Notes: generated by a model not told the origin, from the sequence alone. A stretch of DNA of 64,000 nt from Xanthomonas hortorum (GCF_024339125.1 NZ_CP101417.1:4165001-4229000); one strand, 5' to 3'. Positions 36,685 to 51,600 are shown, counted from the first letter of the stretch. Made by a program: numbers and translations.

Positions 36685-39600
36685 GTCCACCGCGCTGGAC
36701 GCTCTGGACACCGACGCACTGGAACGCTTGCTCGCGCTGGCGCAGCAACAGCACCTCGCCCCCGCACCGGTGCTGGACACCTTGGTGCCAACCGACCACA
36801 GCGGCCTGCTGCCGGCCTCGTTCGCGCAGCAGCGGCTGTGGTTTCTGGAGCAGTTGCATGGCTCCGGCACGAGTTACCTGATGTGCGCCGGGCTACGTCT
36901 GCAAGGCACGCTGGACCGCACCGCACTGATCGAAGCACTGCAGGCATTGCTGGCGCGCCATGGACCACTGCGCAGCCGCTTTGTGCCCGACGGCGAGCAG
37001 GTGCGGATGCAATGGTTGCCGGCCGAGCAGGCACTGCAGCTCAACGAACATGATCTGTCCACGCTTGATGCTGTGCAGGCCGATGCAGCGCTGAAGCACT
37101 GGCTGGACCACGAAGCCAGTACGCCGTTCCAACTCGAACAAGGCCCACTGATCCGTTTCCGCCTGCTGAAGCGGGCAGACGATGCACATGTGCTGCTCAG
37201 CACGACACATCACAGCGCTTCCGATGCCTGGTCCGAAGCAGTGCTGCAGCGCGAACTGGCTGCGCTTTACAACGCCTTCCACGCACGCCGGCCGAACCCG
37301 CTACCGGCGCTTGCGATCGACTACGCCGACTACGCCGCCTGGCAAGGCCAGTGGCTTGGCGCGGGCGAAGGCAAACGCCAGGTCGACTACTGGCGCGCGC
37401 AGCTGGCCGATGCACCGACCCTGATCGACCTGCCAGTGGATCGCCCGCGCCCGCCACTGGTCAACAGCGATGGCGGCGAACTCAGGTTTGCGTTCGACGC
37501 TGAGTTCAGCGATGCGTTGGACGCCCTGTCGCGGCGGCATGGCTGCACGCGTTTCATGACCTTGGTGGCCGGCTGGGGCGCGCTGCTGGCACGGCTGTGC
37601 CGGCAATCCAGCGTATTGATCGGCAGTCCGTTCGCCGGCCGCACGCGTGCGGCGCTGGAGCCGCTGGTGGGTTTTTTCGTCAACACCTTGCCGGTGCGCG
37701 TGGATGTGGACCTCACCACAGACACCGCCACGCTGCTGGCCCAGGTACGCCGCAATGTGCTGGCCGCGCAGGACCATCAGGAGCTGCCGTTCGAGCAGTT
37801 GGTCGAACATCTGCAACCGTTGCGCGATGCCGGCTATACCCCGCTGGTGCAGGTGATGTTTGCGTGGGAGGAATCGCACTCTGCGCCGGAACAAGGCGCG
37901 TGGGCAGCACTCCAACCGCAGCCACTGACGCTGGCCGAGCGCAGCGCAAAATTCGATCTGACCCTGACCCTGGCGGCGACCCCGCAAGGGATATGTGGGC
38001 GGCTCAGCTATGCCACCGCCTTGTTCGATGCATCGACAATCGCGCGGCTGGTGGGCTATTTCGAAGCGCTGCTGCGCGGCATGTTGGACGACGAGCGGCG
38101 CGCACTGGCAACGATCGAACTGCTGTCGCCTGCCGAGCGCCGACAGTTGCTGCACGATCGTAATCAGACCCACATGACGGTACCGGCCGGCAGTGTGGTG
38201 CACTGGTTCACGGCACAAGCTGCAGCCACACCGGATGCACTTGCGCTGGTGCAAGGCGAGCAGCAGCTGAGCTACGCGCAGCTGCAAGCGCAGGCAACAC
38301 AGCTCGCACGGTATCTGCGCAGGCTCGGCGTGATGCCGGATGCGCGTGTCGCGGTGTGTTTGCGGCGCAGCCCGCAGCAGGTCGTTGGCCTGCTGGCCAG
38401 CCTGCTGGCCGGAGCCGCGTATGTGCCGCTGGACCCGGAAGATCCAGGCGAGCGCCTGGCATTCCTGCTCGCCGATTGCCGGCCCAGCGTGTTGCTGGCA
38501 GACAGCGTCACGCTGTCGCATTTGATGCCGCCCACCGATCTGCCGATCTGCCGGATGGATGACGCCGCGCCTGCCTGGGCAGAGGCTTCGATGCTGGACG
38601 AAGCGCTCGCGCTTGCGCAGCCGCAGCATCTGGCCTACGTGATCTATACCTCCGGCTCCACCGGCACACCGAAGGGCGTGATGGTGGAACATCGCGCGCT
38701 TGCAAATCTGGTGCACTGGCATCAGCAGAGCTTCGGCCTGACTGCAGGACAGCACACTGCCGCCACAGCGGCAATCGGCTTCGACGCCAATGCCTGGGAA
38801 CTGTGGCCGGCCTTGTGCAGCGGCGCCACCTTGCACCTGCCGCCAGCGACCACCGCGCGCGACCCGCAGGCTTTGCTCGACTGGTGGCGGCAGCAGCCAT
38901 TGCACAGCGGTTTTCTGGTCACGCCCATCGCCGAACTGGCGCTGGAACAAGGCGCGCTGCCGCCGTCATTGCAGCAGCTGTTGATCGGTGGCGACCAACT
39001 GCGGCGGCTACCGCGGTTGCCGGCCGGCCTGCGCCTGAGCAACAACTACGGGCCCACCGAAACAACGGTCGTGGCCACCTCCGGCCTGTTGGCCGATGGC
39101 GATCACCCCGCCGACATCGGCCGGCCGATCGCCAATACCCGCGTGTATCTGCTCGACGCCTTCCAGCAGCTGGTGCCGCACGGCTGCGTCGGCGAGTTGT
39201 ACATCGGCGGGCACGGTGTTGCGCGTGGTTATCTGCATCAGCCGGTGCTGAGCGCGGAACGGTTTATCGACGATCCGTTCGAGCCGGCCGAACGTTGTTA
39301 CCGCAGCGGCGATCTGGCGCGCTGGCGGGCCGATGGCCGTCTGGAATTTCGCGGGCGCGCCGACGACCAGGTCAAGATCTGCGGCTTCCGCATCGAGCCC
39401 GGCGAGATCGCCGCGCGGCTCGCCGCCTGCCCTGGCGTGGCCGAAGCCGCAGTGATCGCCACCGGCAGCGGCGCGACAGAAAAACGCTTGGTCGCCTACA
39501 TCACCGCGCAGCCCGATACTGACGCCGACACGCTCGCACCGGCCCAGCTGCGTGCCGCACTGACCGCGCAATTGCCCGACTACATGCTGCCGGCCGCGTA

Positions 39601-42600
39601 CGTGCTACTGGACGCGCTGCCACTGACGGCCAACGGCAAGCTCGATCGCCGCGCCCTGCCCGCCCCCACCGACGATGCCCTGGCCGCGCGTGCGTTCGTC
39701 CCGCCACAGGGACCGACCGAATGCGCCATCGCCGCGCACTGGTGCGCATTGCTCGGTGTGCAGCAAGTAGGCCGCGACGATCAGTTCTTTGCACTCGGCG
39801 GTCACTCGTTGTTGGCGATCCGCCTGGTAGAGCGTCTGCGTGCCGATGGGCTGCATGCGCAGGTGCGCCACCTGTTTACCGCGCCCACCCTGGCCGGTTT
39901 CGCCGCCAGCCTGCACGGCGACAACAGCGCCGCGCTGGTGGTGCCACCCAACCACATCACCCCTGAGCTGACCAAGCTCACGCCGCAGCAGTTGCCACTT
40001 GCCGAGCTCACCCAGCAAGACATCGATCGCGTGCTCGAACACGTGCCCGGCGGCCTAGCCAACCTGCAGGATTTGTACGCGCTATCGCCGCTGCAGGACG
40101 GCCTGCTGTTCCATCACCTGCTCGCGCCCGATGGCGATCCGTATCTGCTACGCCTGCGCCTGCGCTTTGCCGACCGCGCCGGGCTGGACGCTTACCTGGC
40201 CGCACTGCAGCGCGTGATCGATCGCCACGACATCCTGCGCAGCGCAGTGCTGTGGGAAGGCCTGAGCGAGCCGGTACAAGTGGTCTATCGCCATGCATCG
40301 TTGCCGCTCGAAGCGTTGGATTGCTCCAGCTTCGATTCACAGCAATCGTTCGAAGAACAGCTCGCCGCGCACCCGCAGCCGCGCCAGCTGGATCTGCGCC
40401 GTGCACCGTTGCTGCATGCCAGCGTGGTTGCCGACCCGGATAGCCAACGCTGGCATCTGCTGTTGTTGCAACACCATCTGATCGGCGACCACACCACGCT
40501 GGAAACCATCCAGTCCGAAATCCAGGCGCTGCTGGCTGGGCGCGGCGGCGAATTCCCGCCGCCGCAACCGTTCCGCAACCTTGTCGCACAAGCGCGCCTG
40601 GGACTACCGCAAGCTGCGCACGAAGCATTTTTCCGCGCACGTCTAGGCGATCTGGACACGCCATGTGCGCCGTTCGGTCTGCTCGACGCCACTGGTGTGG
40701 TGAGCAGCTACGAACACGCGTTGCCGCCAGCGCTGAGCGCACGCCTGCGGCAACTTGCCAGCCAACACGGTATCAGTCTGGCCAGCCTGTGCCATCTCGC
40801 CTGGGGGTTGGTGGTGGCACGCAGCAGCGGTTGCGCCGAGCCGGTGTTCGGCACCGTGTTGTTCGGCCGCATGGACCAGCCCGATGCCAGCACTCTGGGC
40901 CTGTTCATCAACACCTTGCCGTTGCGTCTGCGGCTGCAGCAACACACTGGCGTGGCAGCGGCGCTGCAGCACACCCATGCCGAACTGAGCGCACTGCTGC
41001 GCCACGAACACGCCTCGCTCGCGCTGGCACAGCGTTGCAGTGCGGTGCCGGCTCCTGCGCCGCTGTTCACCGCGTTGCTCAACTATCGTCACAACGCCGG
41101 CTCCAACGCGGTGGCCGCGCCTCCGCAAGACGGCGCCTTGCTGAGCGCCGAGGAACGCACGCATTACCCGCTGGCGCTGTCGGTAGGGGACGATGGCCGC
41201 ACGCTGGAGCTGAGCGCGCAAAGCGTCGCGCCGCTGGCACCGGAGCGGCTGTGCGCCTTCATGGAGTCGGCATTGCAGGCGCTGGCCGCTGCGCTGGAGC
41301 GATCGCCGGACACAGCGCTGACCCAGCTCGATGTGCTGCCGCCAGACGAACGCCGGCAGGTGCTGCACAGCTTCAACCAGACCGACGCGCCCTGCCCCGA
41401 CGACACTGCGCTGGCCGCACTGTTCGAGCGTCAGGCGCAGCGCAGCCCTGCCGCCATCGCGGTGGTCGATGGCGCGCGCCAGATCGATTACGCCACGCTG
41501 GACGCGCAGGCCACTGCGCTGGCCCGGCAGTTGCGCGCTGCCGGCGTCGGCCCCGGTGAGCTGGTGGCCATGTGGCTACCTCGCAGTGCGGAACTGGTGC
41601 TGGCGCAGTTGGCCATTCTGAAAGCCGGTGCCGTCTATGTGCCGCTGGATCCGGACGCGCCGTGGACACGCAGCGCCAGCATTCTCGATGACTGCGCAGC
41701 GCGACATCTGCTGCATGCTGCCGGACGCGCGCCGCAAGCCGCACTGGCGGCGACGCTGCAATTGCATGCGGTCGATCTTGATGCCGATGCCGCTGCGGTC
41801 ACCAGCGTCTCGCCACGTCCGGCAAGCGCCGCAGCACTGGCCTATGTGATGTACACCTCCGGCTCCAGCGGCCGGCCCAAAGGTGTGCAGATCACCCAAC
41901 GTGCAGTGATCAACCTGGCCTGCAATCCGGCCTGCGGCAATTTCATCGAGCAGGACCGCGTTGCCTGGGTCGGCAATCCCGCTTTCGACATCAGCACGCT
42001 GGAAGTTTGGGCGCCGCTGCTGCATGGCGCGCGCCTGGTGGTCGTCGATCACGCGCAGACCTTGCAGGCCGACGCGCTGGCACAGCTGATGCGTCGCGAA
42101 GCGATCAGCGTGCTGCATCTCACCGCAGGTCTGTTTCAGCAGCATGCACGCGCGTTGGGCGATGTCATCGGGCAGCTACGCCTGTTGATGATGGGCGGCG
42201 ATGCAGTGGATTCGAGCGCCATCGATCACGTGCTGCGCCAACACCCGCCCGGGCAGTTGCTGCATTGCTATGGCCCCACCGAGGCCACCACCTTCGCCAC
42301 CACCTGCGTGCTGCGCCGGCCGCTGGACGGGCAACGGCCACCGCTGGGAAGGCCGATCGGCAATGCCCGCATCTACCTGCTCGATGGCGAACTGCAGCCG
42401 GTGCCGATCGGTGTGCCGGGCGAGCTGTGCATCGGCGGCATTGGCGTGGCGCACGGTTATCTCAACCGGCCGCAGCTCACTGCCGAGCGCTTCCTCGCCG
42501 ACCCGTTCCATCCAGGCGGGCGGATCTACCGTAGCGGCGATCTGGGGCGTTGGCTGGCCGACGGTAGCCTGGAGTTTCTCGGCCGTGGCGACCAGCAGGT

Positions 42601-45600
42601 CAAGATCCGCGGTTTCCGCGTCGAGCCGGGCGAGGTCGAAGCAGCGTTGCGCCAGTGCAGCGGCGTGGCCGAAGCGGCCGTGATCGCACGCGAAGATGGC
42701 CCGGCCGGCAACGGCAAGGTGCTGGTGGCTTATGTCACCGCAACGACGAACGCGAAAGACAGCGAGCTTGTTCCTGCAACGCTGCGCGCGGCGTTGGCAA
42801 TGCGGCTGCCCGACTATCTGGTACCCGCCGCGTTCGTGCGTCTGCACAGCCTGCCGTTGACGCGCAACGGCAAGCTGGATCGCAACGCGTTGCCGGCACC
42901 GGACAACAATGCGTTCGCCACCCACGCCTATCGCGCGCCCGAAGGCGCCACCGAAGTCAGCCTGGCAGGCCTGTGGGCCGAGCTGTTGGGGCTGCCGCGC
43001 ATTGGCCGCTATGACGATTTCTTCGCACTGGGTGGGCACTCGTTGCTAGCGATGCGCTTGAGTGCGCGGGTGCAGGCAAGCTTGGGTCGCCACATGCCTG
43101 TGGCGTTGCTGTTCGCGCATCCGGTGCTGCATACGCTGGCGCGCGCTCTGGATGCCGGCACCGTACAGGCGCTGGCACCGATCCAAAGGCATGCACGCAA
43201 GCAGCGGCTTCCCTTGTCCTTTGCCCAGCAGCGGCTGTGGTTTCTGGATCAGTTACAGGGGCCTGCTGCCACGTATCTGATGCCGATAGGTCTTCGCCTG
43301 CACGGCGCACTGGATCGCGCCGCGCTGATCGCGGCACTGCAAATGTTGCTGGCCAGACACGATGCGCTGCGCAGCTGTTTCGTGACCAGTGACGGCGACG
43401 CGCACGTTGCGCTACTGGAGCCGGTACACGCGTTGGTGCTGACCGAGCACGCGTTGCACGACCTCAGCGCCGACGCCTCCGAAGCGGCCGTGCGGCAGTG
43501 GCTGGAACAGGAAGCCCAGACTCCGTTTCAGCTGGATCGGGAGGCGCCGATCCGCTTCCGTCTGCTGCAATTGGGCGCAACCGAGCATGTACTGCTGATC
43601 ACCCAGCACCACAGTTGCTCGGACGGCTGGTCGGTGGGCGTGCTGCTGCAGGAACTGTCCACGCTGTATGCCAGCTGCCGCCACGGCCAACCCGATCCAT
43701 TGCCGCCGCTGCCGATCCAGTATCCGGACTACGCCGTCTGGCAGCGCGAATGGTTGCAGGGGCCACGCCGCCAGCAGCAACTCGACTATTGGCAAGGCCA
43801 GCTCGCCGACGCACCGACGCTGCTCGATCTACCGCTGGACCGCCAGCGGCCAGCGCAGCAGGACGGCATCGGCGCAGAGCTCCGCTTCGAACTGGATGCC
43901 GAGCTGACGCGTGATCTTGAAGCGTTGTCGCGCCGCAATGGCTGCACCTTGTTCATGACCTTGCTCGCGGCCTGGGGTGCACTGTTGTCGCGGCTGTGTC
44001 GCCAGGACTGCGTGCTGGTCGGCATCCCGGTGGCGGGGCGCACGCGGGTGGAACTGGAACCGCTGATCGGGTTCTTCGTCAATACGCTGGCGATCCGCTT
44101 CGACGCACCTGGCAGCCTGGATGCGACCGCATTGCTGGCACAGATCCGCCAGACCGTGCTGGACGCGCAGGCGCATCAGGACCTGCCGTTCGAACAGGTG
44201 GTCGAGGCGCTGCGGCCGCTGCGCAGCACCGCGTATCCACCGCTGGTGCAGACGATTTTTTCTTGGGAAGACACGCTGGCAATGACCCAGTGGGATGGAC
44301 TCAAGATCGAGCCGATGCCGGTGGCCAACACCACCGCCAAGTTCGAGCTTGGGCTAACTGTGGGGCCAGCAGGCGACGGCTTGGTCGGCCAGCTCAACTA
44401 CGCCACCGCGTTGTTCGATGTGCGGAGTGCGCAACGTTTCGCCACGCATTTTCAAGACGTATTGCGTGCGATGACCGCGCAGCCGGCTGCCATCGTGGGC
44501 CAGGCGCAACTGCTGAAAAGCAGTGAGCGCGATCGCTTGCTGCAAGCGTTCAACTGCAGCCACACGCAGTTTCCGCAACGTGGCATGGCAACGTTGTTCG
44601 CCGAGCAGGCCGCACGCGCGCCGCAAGCGACTGCGCTGGTGTGCGGCGATACACAGTTGAGTTACGGCGAGTTGGATCTGCAGGCCAATCGTCTGGCACA
44701 TCATCTGCGTGCACTGGGCGTTGGCCCCGATTGTCTGGTTGCGATCAGCGCCGTGCGCAGCCCCGCGTTGGTGATCGGCTTGCTCGCCATTCTCAAAGCA
44801 GGCGGTGCTTATTTGCCGTTGGATGCTAAGGCACCGCCGCAGCGATTGCACGCGTTGCTGGACGATGCTCGCCCAGTGGCTGTGCTTGCAGATGCTCAGT
44901 CTCTGCATCGCTTGCCGCTGCCCGATGCGTTGGCGGTGTGTCAGCTGGATCAGATCGATCCTGCCTGGGCCTCGTTGCCCACCACTGCACCTGCTGTGCC
45001 TGAGCTACAGCCGCATCACCTGGCCTACGTGCTCTATACCTCCGGCTCTACCGGCACGCCCAAGGGCGTGATGGTCGAGCAGCGCAATGTGGTGCGACTG
45101 GTGTGCGCGCCTGACTACGCCGACTGCGATGTGTCGCAATGCTTCCTCCTCGCAGCACCGCTGGCTTTCGATGCTTCAACGTTCGAGCTATGGGGTGCGC
45201 TGCTCAATGGTGCGCGATTGGTGCTTGCACCGCCCAGCCCGCTGAACCTGGACGTGATCTGTGCGCAGGTCCAACAGCATCAGGTCAGCACGTTGTGGCT
45301 GACCGCTGGGCTGTTCGAACTGCTTGGTGCTGCGCAACTGAGCCAGTTGCACAGCCTGCGACAGCTGTTGGCCGGCGGCGATGTGCTGTCGCGAGCGGCT
45401 GTCGAGCGTGTAAATCGAGCCTTGCCGCACTGCCAGTTGATCAACGCATACGGGCCGACCGAGGCAACCACCTTCAGCACCTGTCATCGCTTTGCCAAGG
45501 CACCGGTAACTGCAGTGCCGATTGGGCGCCCGATCGCCAGCACGCGGATTTATCTATTGGACGATCAACGCCAATTGGTGCCGATCGGCGTGCCTGGCGA

Positions 45601-48600
45601 GCTCTACATCGGCGGGCCAGGCGTGGCACGCGGTTATCTCAATCAGCCGGTCCTCACGGAAGAACGCTTTAGCGAAGATCCGTTCGTGCCCGGTGGTCGG
45701 TTGTATCGAAGCGGCGATCTGGCGCGTTGGCGCGAGGACGGCAGCCTGGACTTCCTGGGCCGCTGCGATCAGCAGCTGAAAGTACGCGGCTTCCGCATCG
45801 AACCCGGCGAGATTGAAATGGCACTGCGCGGCTGCGCTGGAGTGGCCGACGCGGTGGTGATCGCACGTCAGCAAGGCGCAGCCGACAAGCAGTTGGTGGC
45901 GTATGTCGTTGCAGCGACGAAGCCAAGCGAGAGCAGTGACAATGGCATCGACGACGCGTTGGATCCGGCAACGCTGCGTGAGGCGCTAGCCAAGCACCTG
46001 CCCGAGCACATGCTGCCATCGGCGGTCGTGCGCTTGCACTGCCTGCCACTCACCGCCAGCGGAAAAGTCGACCGTCGCGCGTTGCCTGCGCCCGATCGCG
46101 CTGCAGTCGCAGCGGCCGGCTATGCAACGCCACAAGGCCCTAATGAATATCTGCTGGCCGCGTTATGGAGTGAGCTACTCGGGCTGCCGCATGTTGGCCG
46201 GCATGATCACTTCTTCGAACTCGGCGGCCACTCGTTACTGGCCATGCGCGTGTGCGCCCGCCTGCAGACCGCGCTTGCACGGCACGTACCGGTAGCGCTG
46301 TTGTTTTCCCACCCGGTGCTATGCGACCTGGCGCTCGCGCTGCAAGACGCTGAGGAGGATGTCTCTACACCGATCCCACGCCTGCCGCGCGATCAGCCAT
46401 TGCCGCTGTCCTTCGCCCAGCAGCGGCTGTGGTTTCTGGATCAGCTGGAAGGCCCCAGCGCGACGTACATCATGCCAATGGGTTTGCGTCTGCACGGCGC
46501 GTTGGATCGCGGTGCCCTGCGTGCGGCGCTGCACGCGCTGGTCGCACGGCATGAGGCGTTGCGCAGTTGTTTTCGGCAGAGCCGCGTGCCGCACCAAAGC
46601 AGCGATATCGCCGATGCCACACTACCCAGCGGTCTGATTCCGGCGCCGCGTTCTGCCGAGCAAGCGCATGTCGAAAAGGTGCGTGGCGAACAGGTACATG
46701 TCGTGTTACTACCGCCCGAACAAGCTTTGCTACTGCACGAGCACCTGCTCACTGATCGCACGCTCACAGATCACTCTGACGCAGACGCCGCGCTGCAGCA
46801 GTGGATCGTGCATGAGGCTAACACGCCGTTCCAGCTCGATCGCGATGCCCCGATCCGTTTTCGTCTGCTGCAATTGTCGGCCGATGAACATGCCCTGCTG
46901 ATCACTCAGCATCACAGCGCCTCGGATGGCTGGTCGGTCGGTGTGCTGCTGCACGAACTGGCAGTCCTGTACGTCAGTTGCCTAGGTGGCCTGCCAAACC
47001 CTTTACCACCGCTGCCGATCCAGTATCCCGACTACGCCGCCTGGCAGCGCCAGTGGCTGCAAGGAGCGCGCCGTCAGCAGCAAGTCGAGTACTGGCAACG
47101 CCAGCTCGCCGACGTACCCACCCTGCTTGATCTGCCGTTGGATCGTCCGCGTCCGCCCCAGCAGGATTTCAGCGGCGCTGAAGTTCCTGTTGCCTTCGAC
47201 GCCGACCTTGGCCAGGCACTGGAAATGCTGGCGCGCCGCCATGGCTGCACGGTGTTCATGACCGTGCTGGCGGCATGGGGTGCGCTGTTGTCGCGATTGT
47301 GCCGGCAGGATTGCGTGTTGATCGGCATCCCGGTCGCCGGGCGTACGCGCGCCGAGCTGGAGCCGCTGATCGGGTTCTTCGTCAACACGCTGGCGATCCG
47401 TTTCGATACCCCAGCAAGCTTGAGCACTGCTGCGCTGTTGGCGCATGTAAAACAGCACGTACTCGCTGCGCAGGCGCATCAGGATCTGCCATTCGAGCAG
47501 GTAGTCCAGGCCGTGCAGCCCGTACGCAGCAGTGCGCATACGCCGCTGGTGCAGACGCTGATGGCATGGGAGCAAGACGCGATTGCTGGCGTGTGGCCCA
47601 CTGCTGTCGACGAGCATGCCAATCATCCGGGAACCACGGACGAACCTGGTGAGTCGTCAGAGATGACAAACGACCCTTGGTTCGCGCTGAATCCGCAATC
47701 GCTGCAGATTCCGGCCAACGCCGCGCGTTTCGATCTTGCCTTGCAATTGCACAGTGGCGGCACTTCAGTCGGGCAGCTCGCCGATGGCAGCCAGGGCGTC
47801 AGCATCAACGGGACGCTGAGTTATGCCACCGCAGTCTTCGACGCCGCCACTGCCACCCGCATCGTCGGCTATCTGCACGCTCTCCTGCGCGCCATGGTCG
47901 CCGACAGTGACGCGCCACTGGACACTGTCGCATTGCTCGATCCACGCGAGCGCCAACAACTGCTGGTCGAGTTCCAGCCCGCGCCGGTGGTCTACCCCGC
48001 CACGCTCTTGCACGAGGTGATCGCACAGCAGGTGCAGCGCACTCCACATGCCATCGCCGTCGCGCAAGACGACCAGCAACTTGACTACGCCGCGCTCGAA
48101 GCACAGGCCAATCAGCTGGCTCACCATCTGCGCCAACTGGGCGTCGGCCCCGATGTCTGCGTGGCGATTTGCGCGCAGCGCAGCACGGCGTTGGTAGTCG
48201 GCTTGCTCGCCATCCTGAAGGCCGGTGGCGCCTACGTCCCGCTGGATCCGGACTACCCCGCCCAGCGCCTGACCGACATGCTCGCCGACAGCCAACCGCT
48301 TGCCCTGCTCGTCGATGCCCATGCGCGCGATCACGTGTCGCTGTTTGCTACCGATGCACTAGGTTGCGTGTCGCTGCTAAACCCCAACGCAACGGAGCGC
48401 CTGCCACCACTCGATACCAATGCACTGGACAGCATGCAGCGTCTGGCAGGGCTGCCCATCTGCGTTCTGGACCACGCCAGCCCACCGTGGGCAACGTTGC
48501 CCACCACCGCCCCGCACGTCCCCGAATTACAACCGCATCACCTGGCCTACGTGATCTACACCTCCGGCTCCACTGGCACGCCCAAGGGCGCGATGAACAC

Positions 48601-51600
48601 CCATCGCGGCGTGGTCAATCGGCTGCTGTGGATGCAGGACACTTATGCGCTCAGCCCAGACGATGTGGTGCTGCAAAAAACGCCGATCAGCTTCGATGTC
48701 TCGGTGTGGGAACTGTTTTGGCCGCTGTTGAGTGGCGCGCGTTTACAGCTGGCGCGTCCTGGTGGGCACAAGGATCCGGCTTACCTCGGCGCAATCATCG
48801 CCGAGGCTGCAGTGACAACGCTGCACTTCGTGCCTTCGATGCTCGACGCCTTTCTGGCAACCGACGCACCGCAACACTGCAGCGGACTCACCCGCGTGAT
48901 TTGCAGCGGCGAAGCTTTGCCCGGGCAACTGGTACAGCGCTTCCGCACCCAGCTACCCGGCGTGCAACTGCACAATCTTTATGGCCCGACCGAAGCCGCC
49001 ATCGACGTCAGCTTCTGGGATTGCACGGCTAATCCAGATACCCCCGACAACACACCCATCGGCACCCCAGTGGCCAATACCCAGCTCTATGTGCTCGATA
49101 CGCATCTGCAGCCGGTGCCAATCGGTGTGGCGGGAGAGCTGCATATCGGCGGTGTGCAAGTCGCACGTGGCTATCTCGATCGCCCTGAGCTCACTGCCCA
49201 GCGTTTTATTCCTGATCCTTTCCGCCCCGCATCCGATGCTCAGCTCTACAAGACTGGTGATCTGGCACGTTGGCGTGCCAATGGCGTCCTCGAATACCTC
49301 GGCCGCAACGACGATCAGGTCAAGATCCGTGGCCTGCGCATTGAACCTGGTGAGATCGCTGCAAGGCTCGCTACGCACTCCGATGTGCGCGATGCAGTTG
49401 TGCTTGCACGCAAAGATCAATCCGGCCAGCTGCACCTGGTCGCTTACTACCTGGCCGCTAAGCTGCTGCCGATCGAAACGCTGCGCACCCATCTGGCCGC
49501 GCAGCTCCCCGACTACATGGTGCCAGCCGCTTACGTGCACCTCGACGCGCTGCCACTGACGCCCAACGGCAAGCTCGATCGCCGCGCCCTGCCCGCGCCC
49601 ACCGAAGACGCCTTGACGAAGCAAGACTTCGTGCCCCCACAAGGACATATCGAATGCACCATCGCAGCACATTGGTGTGAGTTGCTCGGCGTACATCAGG
49701 TCGGTCGCGACGATCAGTTCTTCGCGCTCGGCGGGCACTCGTTGCTGGCGATCCACCTGATCGAACGCTTGCGCGCCGATGGGTTGCACGCCGAAGTGCG
49801 CAACCTCTTCGCCTCCCCCACCTTGGCTGGCTTTGCCGCCAGTCTGCGCAGCAACACAGAAACCAGCAGTGCACCGGCGGTCCCACCCAACCGCATCACA
49901 CCCGACCTAACCCAACTCACCCCGCAACACCTGCCGCTAGCCGACCTCACCCAACAAGACATCGACCGCGTGCTGGAACAGGTTCCCGGCGGCCTCGCCA
50001 ACGTCCAGGACATCTACGCACTCTCGCCATTCCAGCATGGCCTGCTGTTCCACCATCTGCTCGCCAGCACAGGCGATCCCTACATCCTCAGCGCGCAATG
50101 GGCCTTCGCCGATCGCGCAGCAGCGCAGCGTTATCTAGCTGCACTGCAGGCCGTGATCGACCGCCACGACATCCTGCGCAGCGCGGTGTTGTGGGAGGGC
50201 CTGAGCGAGCCGGTGCAAGTGGTTCTGCGGCATGCGCCACTGCAGGTGAACGTGTTGGACCCTGCCGCCCTGGAACCCAACGATCAGACAAGCGCACAGC
50301 TGGACGACCTCATCACCCCGCTGCACCATCGCCTGGACCTGCATCAAGCACCGCTGATGCACGCCACCTTGGTACACGACGCCCACGCGCAACGCTGGTT
50401 ACTTGCGCTGCGCTGGCACCACATGGTCGGCGACCACGCCACGCTGGATCTGCTGATGGACGAGATCCAGCAGCATCTGGACGAACACGCGCCGCAGCTG
50501 CCGCCGCCCTCGCCGTTTCGCGCGTTGGTGGCGCATACCCGCCAACCCGAAGCGGCCGTGCAGCAACAACACTTCTTCCGTCGCCTGCTCGGCGATGTGG
50601 ACACCGCCACCGCGCCGTTCGGCCTGGTCGGCCTGCATCCGGATGGCGCGCCGGTTCAAGAACATCACCTGCCGCTGGATCCGGCGCTGAGCGAGCGCCT
50701 GCGCACCCAGGCCAAGGCCGCCGGGGCGAGCCTGGCCAGCCTGTGCCATCTGGCCTGGGGCCTGGTGATGGCGCGCGCCGCCGGTGCCGACGATGCCGTG
50801 TTCGGCACCGTGTTGCTGGGGCGCATGGGTCAGGCAGACGCGCAGTTGATGGGCCCATGCATCAACGTGCTGCCAGTGCGCGTGCGCAGCAACAGCGACG
50901 CTGCACGCACAGCGCTGCAGCAACTGCACGCACAGCTGGCCGAACTGCTGCTGCACGAACATGCCTCTCTCAGCATGGTGCAACGCTGCAGCGGTGTGCC
51001 TGCACCCGCACCGTTGTTCAACAGCTTGATCAACTACCGCCACCAGTCACCGGCACGTGCACAGCACACGCTAGGCGGCGCGCAACTGCTGCATGCGCGC
51101 GAATGCAGTCCGTTGCCGTTGGTGATCTCGGTGGAAGATTTCGGCACTGCATTGGGCCTCACCGCGCAGGCCTTGCCCGAGATCGGCGCAGCCCGCGTGT
51201 GCCGCTTCATGCAGAGCGCGTTGCTGCAGCTGGTACAGGCACTGGAACAGGCTCCCGACACCCCATTGCATGACATCGACTTATTGCCTGCAGAAGAAGC
51301 CGCGCGGCTTCGCAACCGCTGCAGCACCGCACGGCCAATCGACGAACATGCTCTGCACCGGTGGTTCGAAATCCAGGCGCAACGCATTCCCGAGGCCCTT
51401 GCAGTGGAATGCGGCGAGCAGCGGCTGAGCTATGCCGAACTCGATCTGCAGGCCGACCGCCTCGCGCACTATCTGCACACCGCGGGTGTGGCGCCGGAGC
51501 GATTGGTTGCGGTCATCGCCACACCTGGCCCGCAGGCGATGACGGCGATTCTGGCCACACTCAAGGCCGGCGGCGCCTATCTGGCGCTCGACCCACGCCT

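Noticed and set aside
37301..38950. 549-codon open frame on the minus strand inside the NRPS
   Set aside because: Antisense shadow of C4-A4. Similar long shadows occur at equivalent places in the other modules, so it follows the repeats and not selection.
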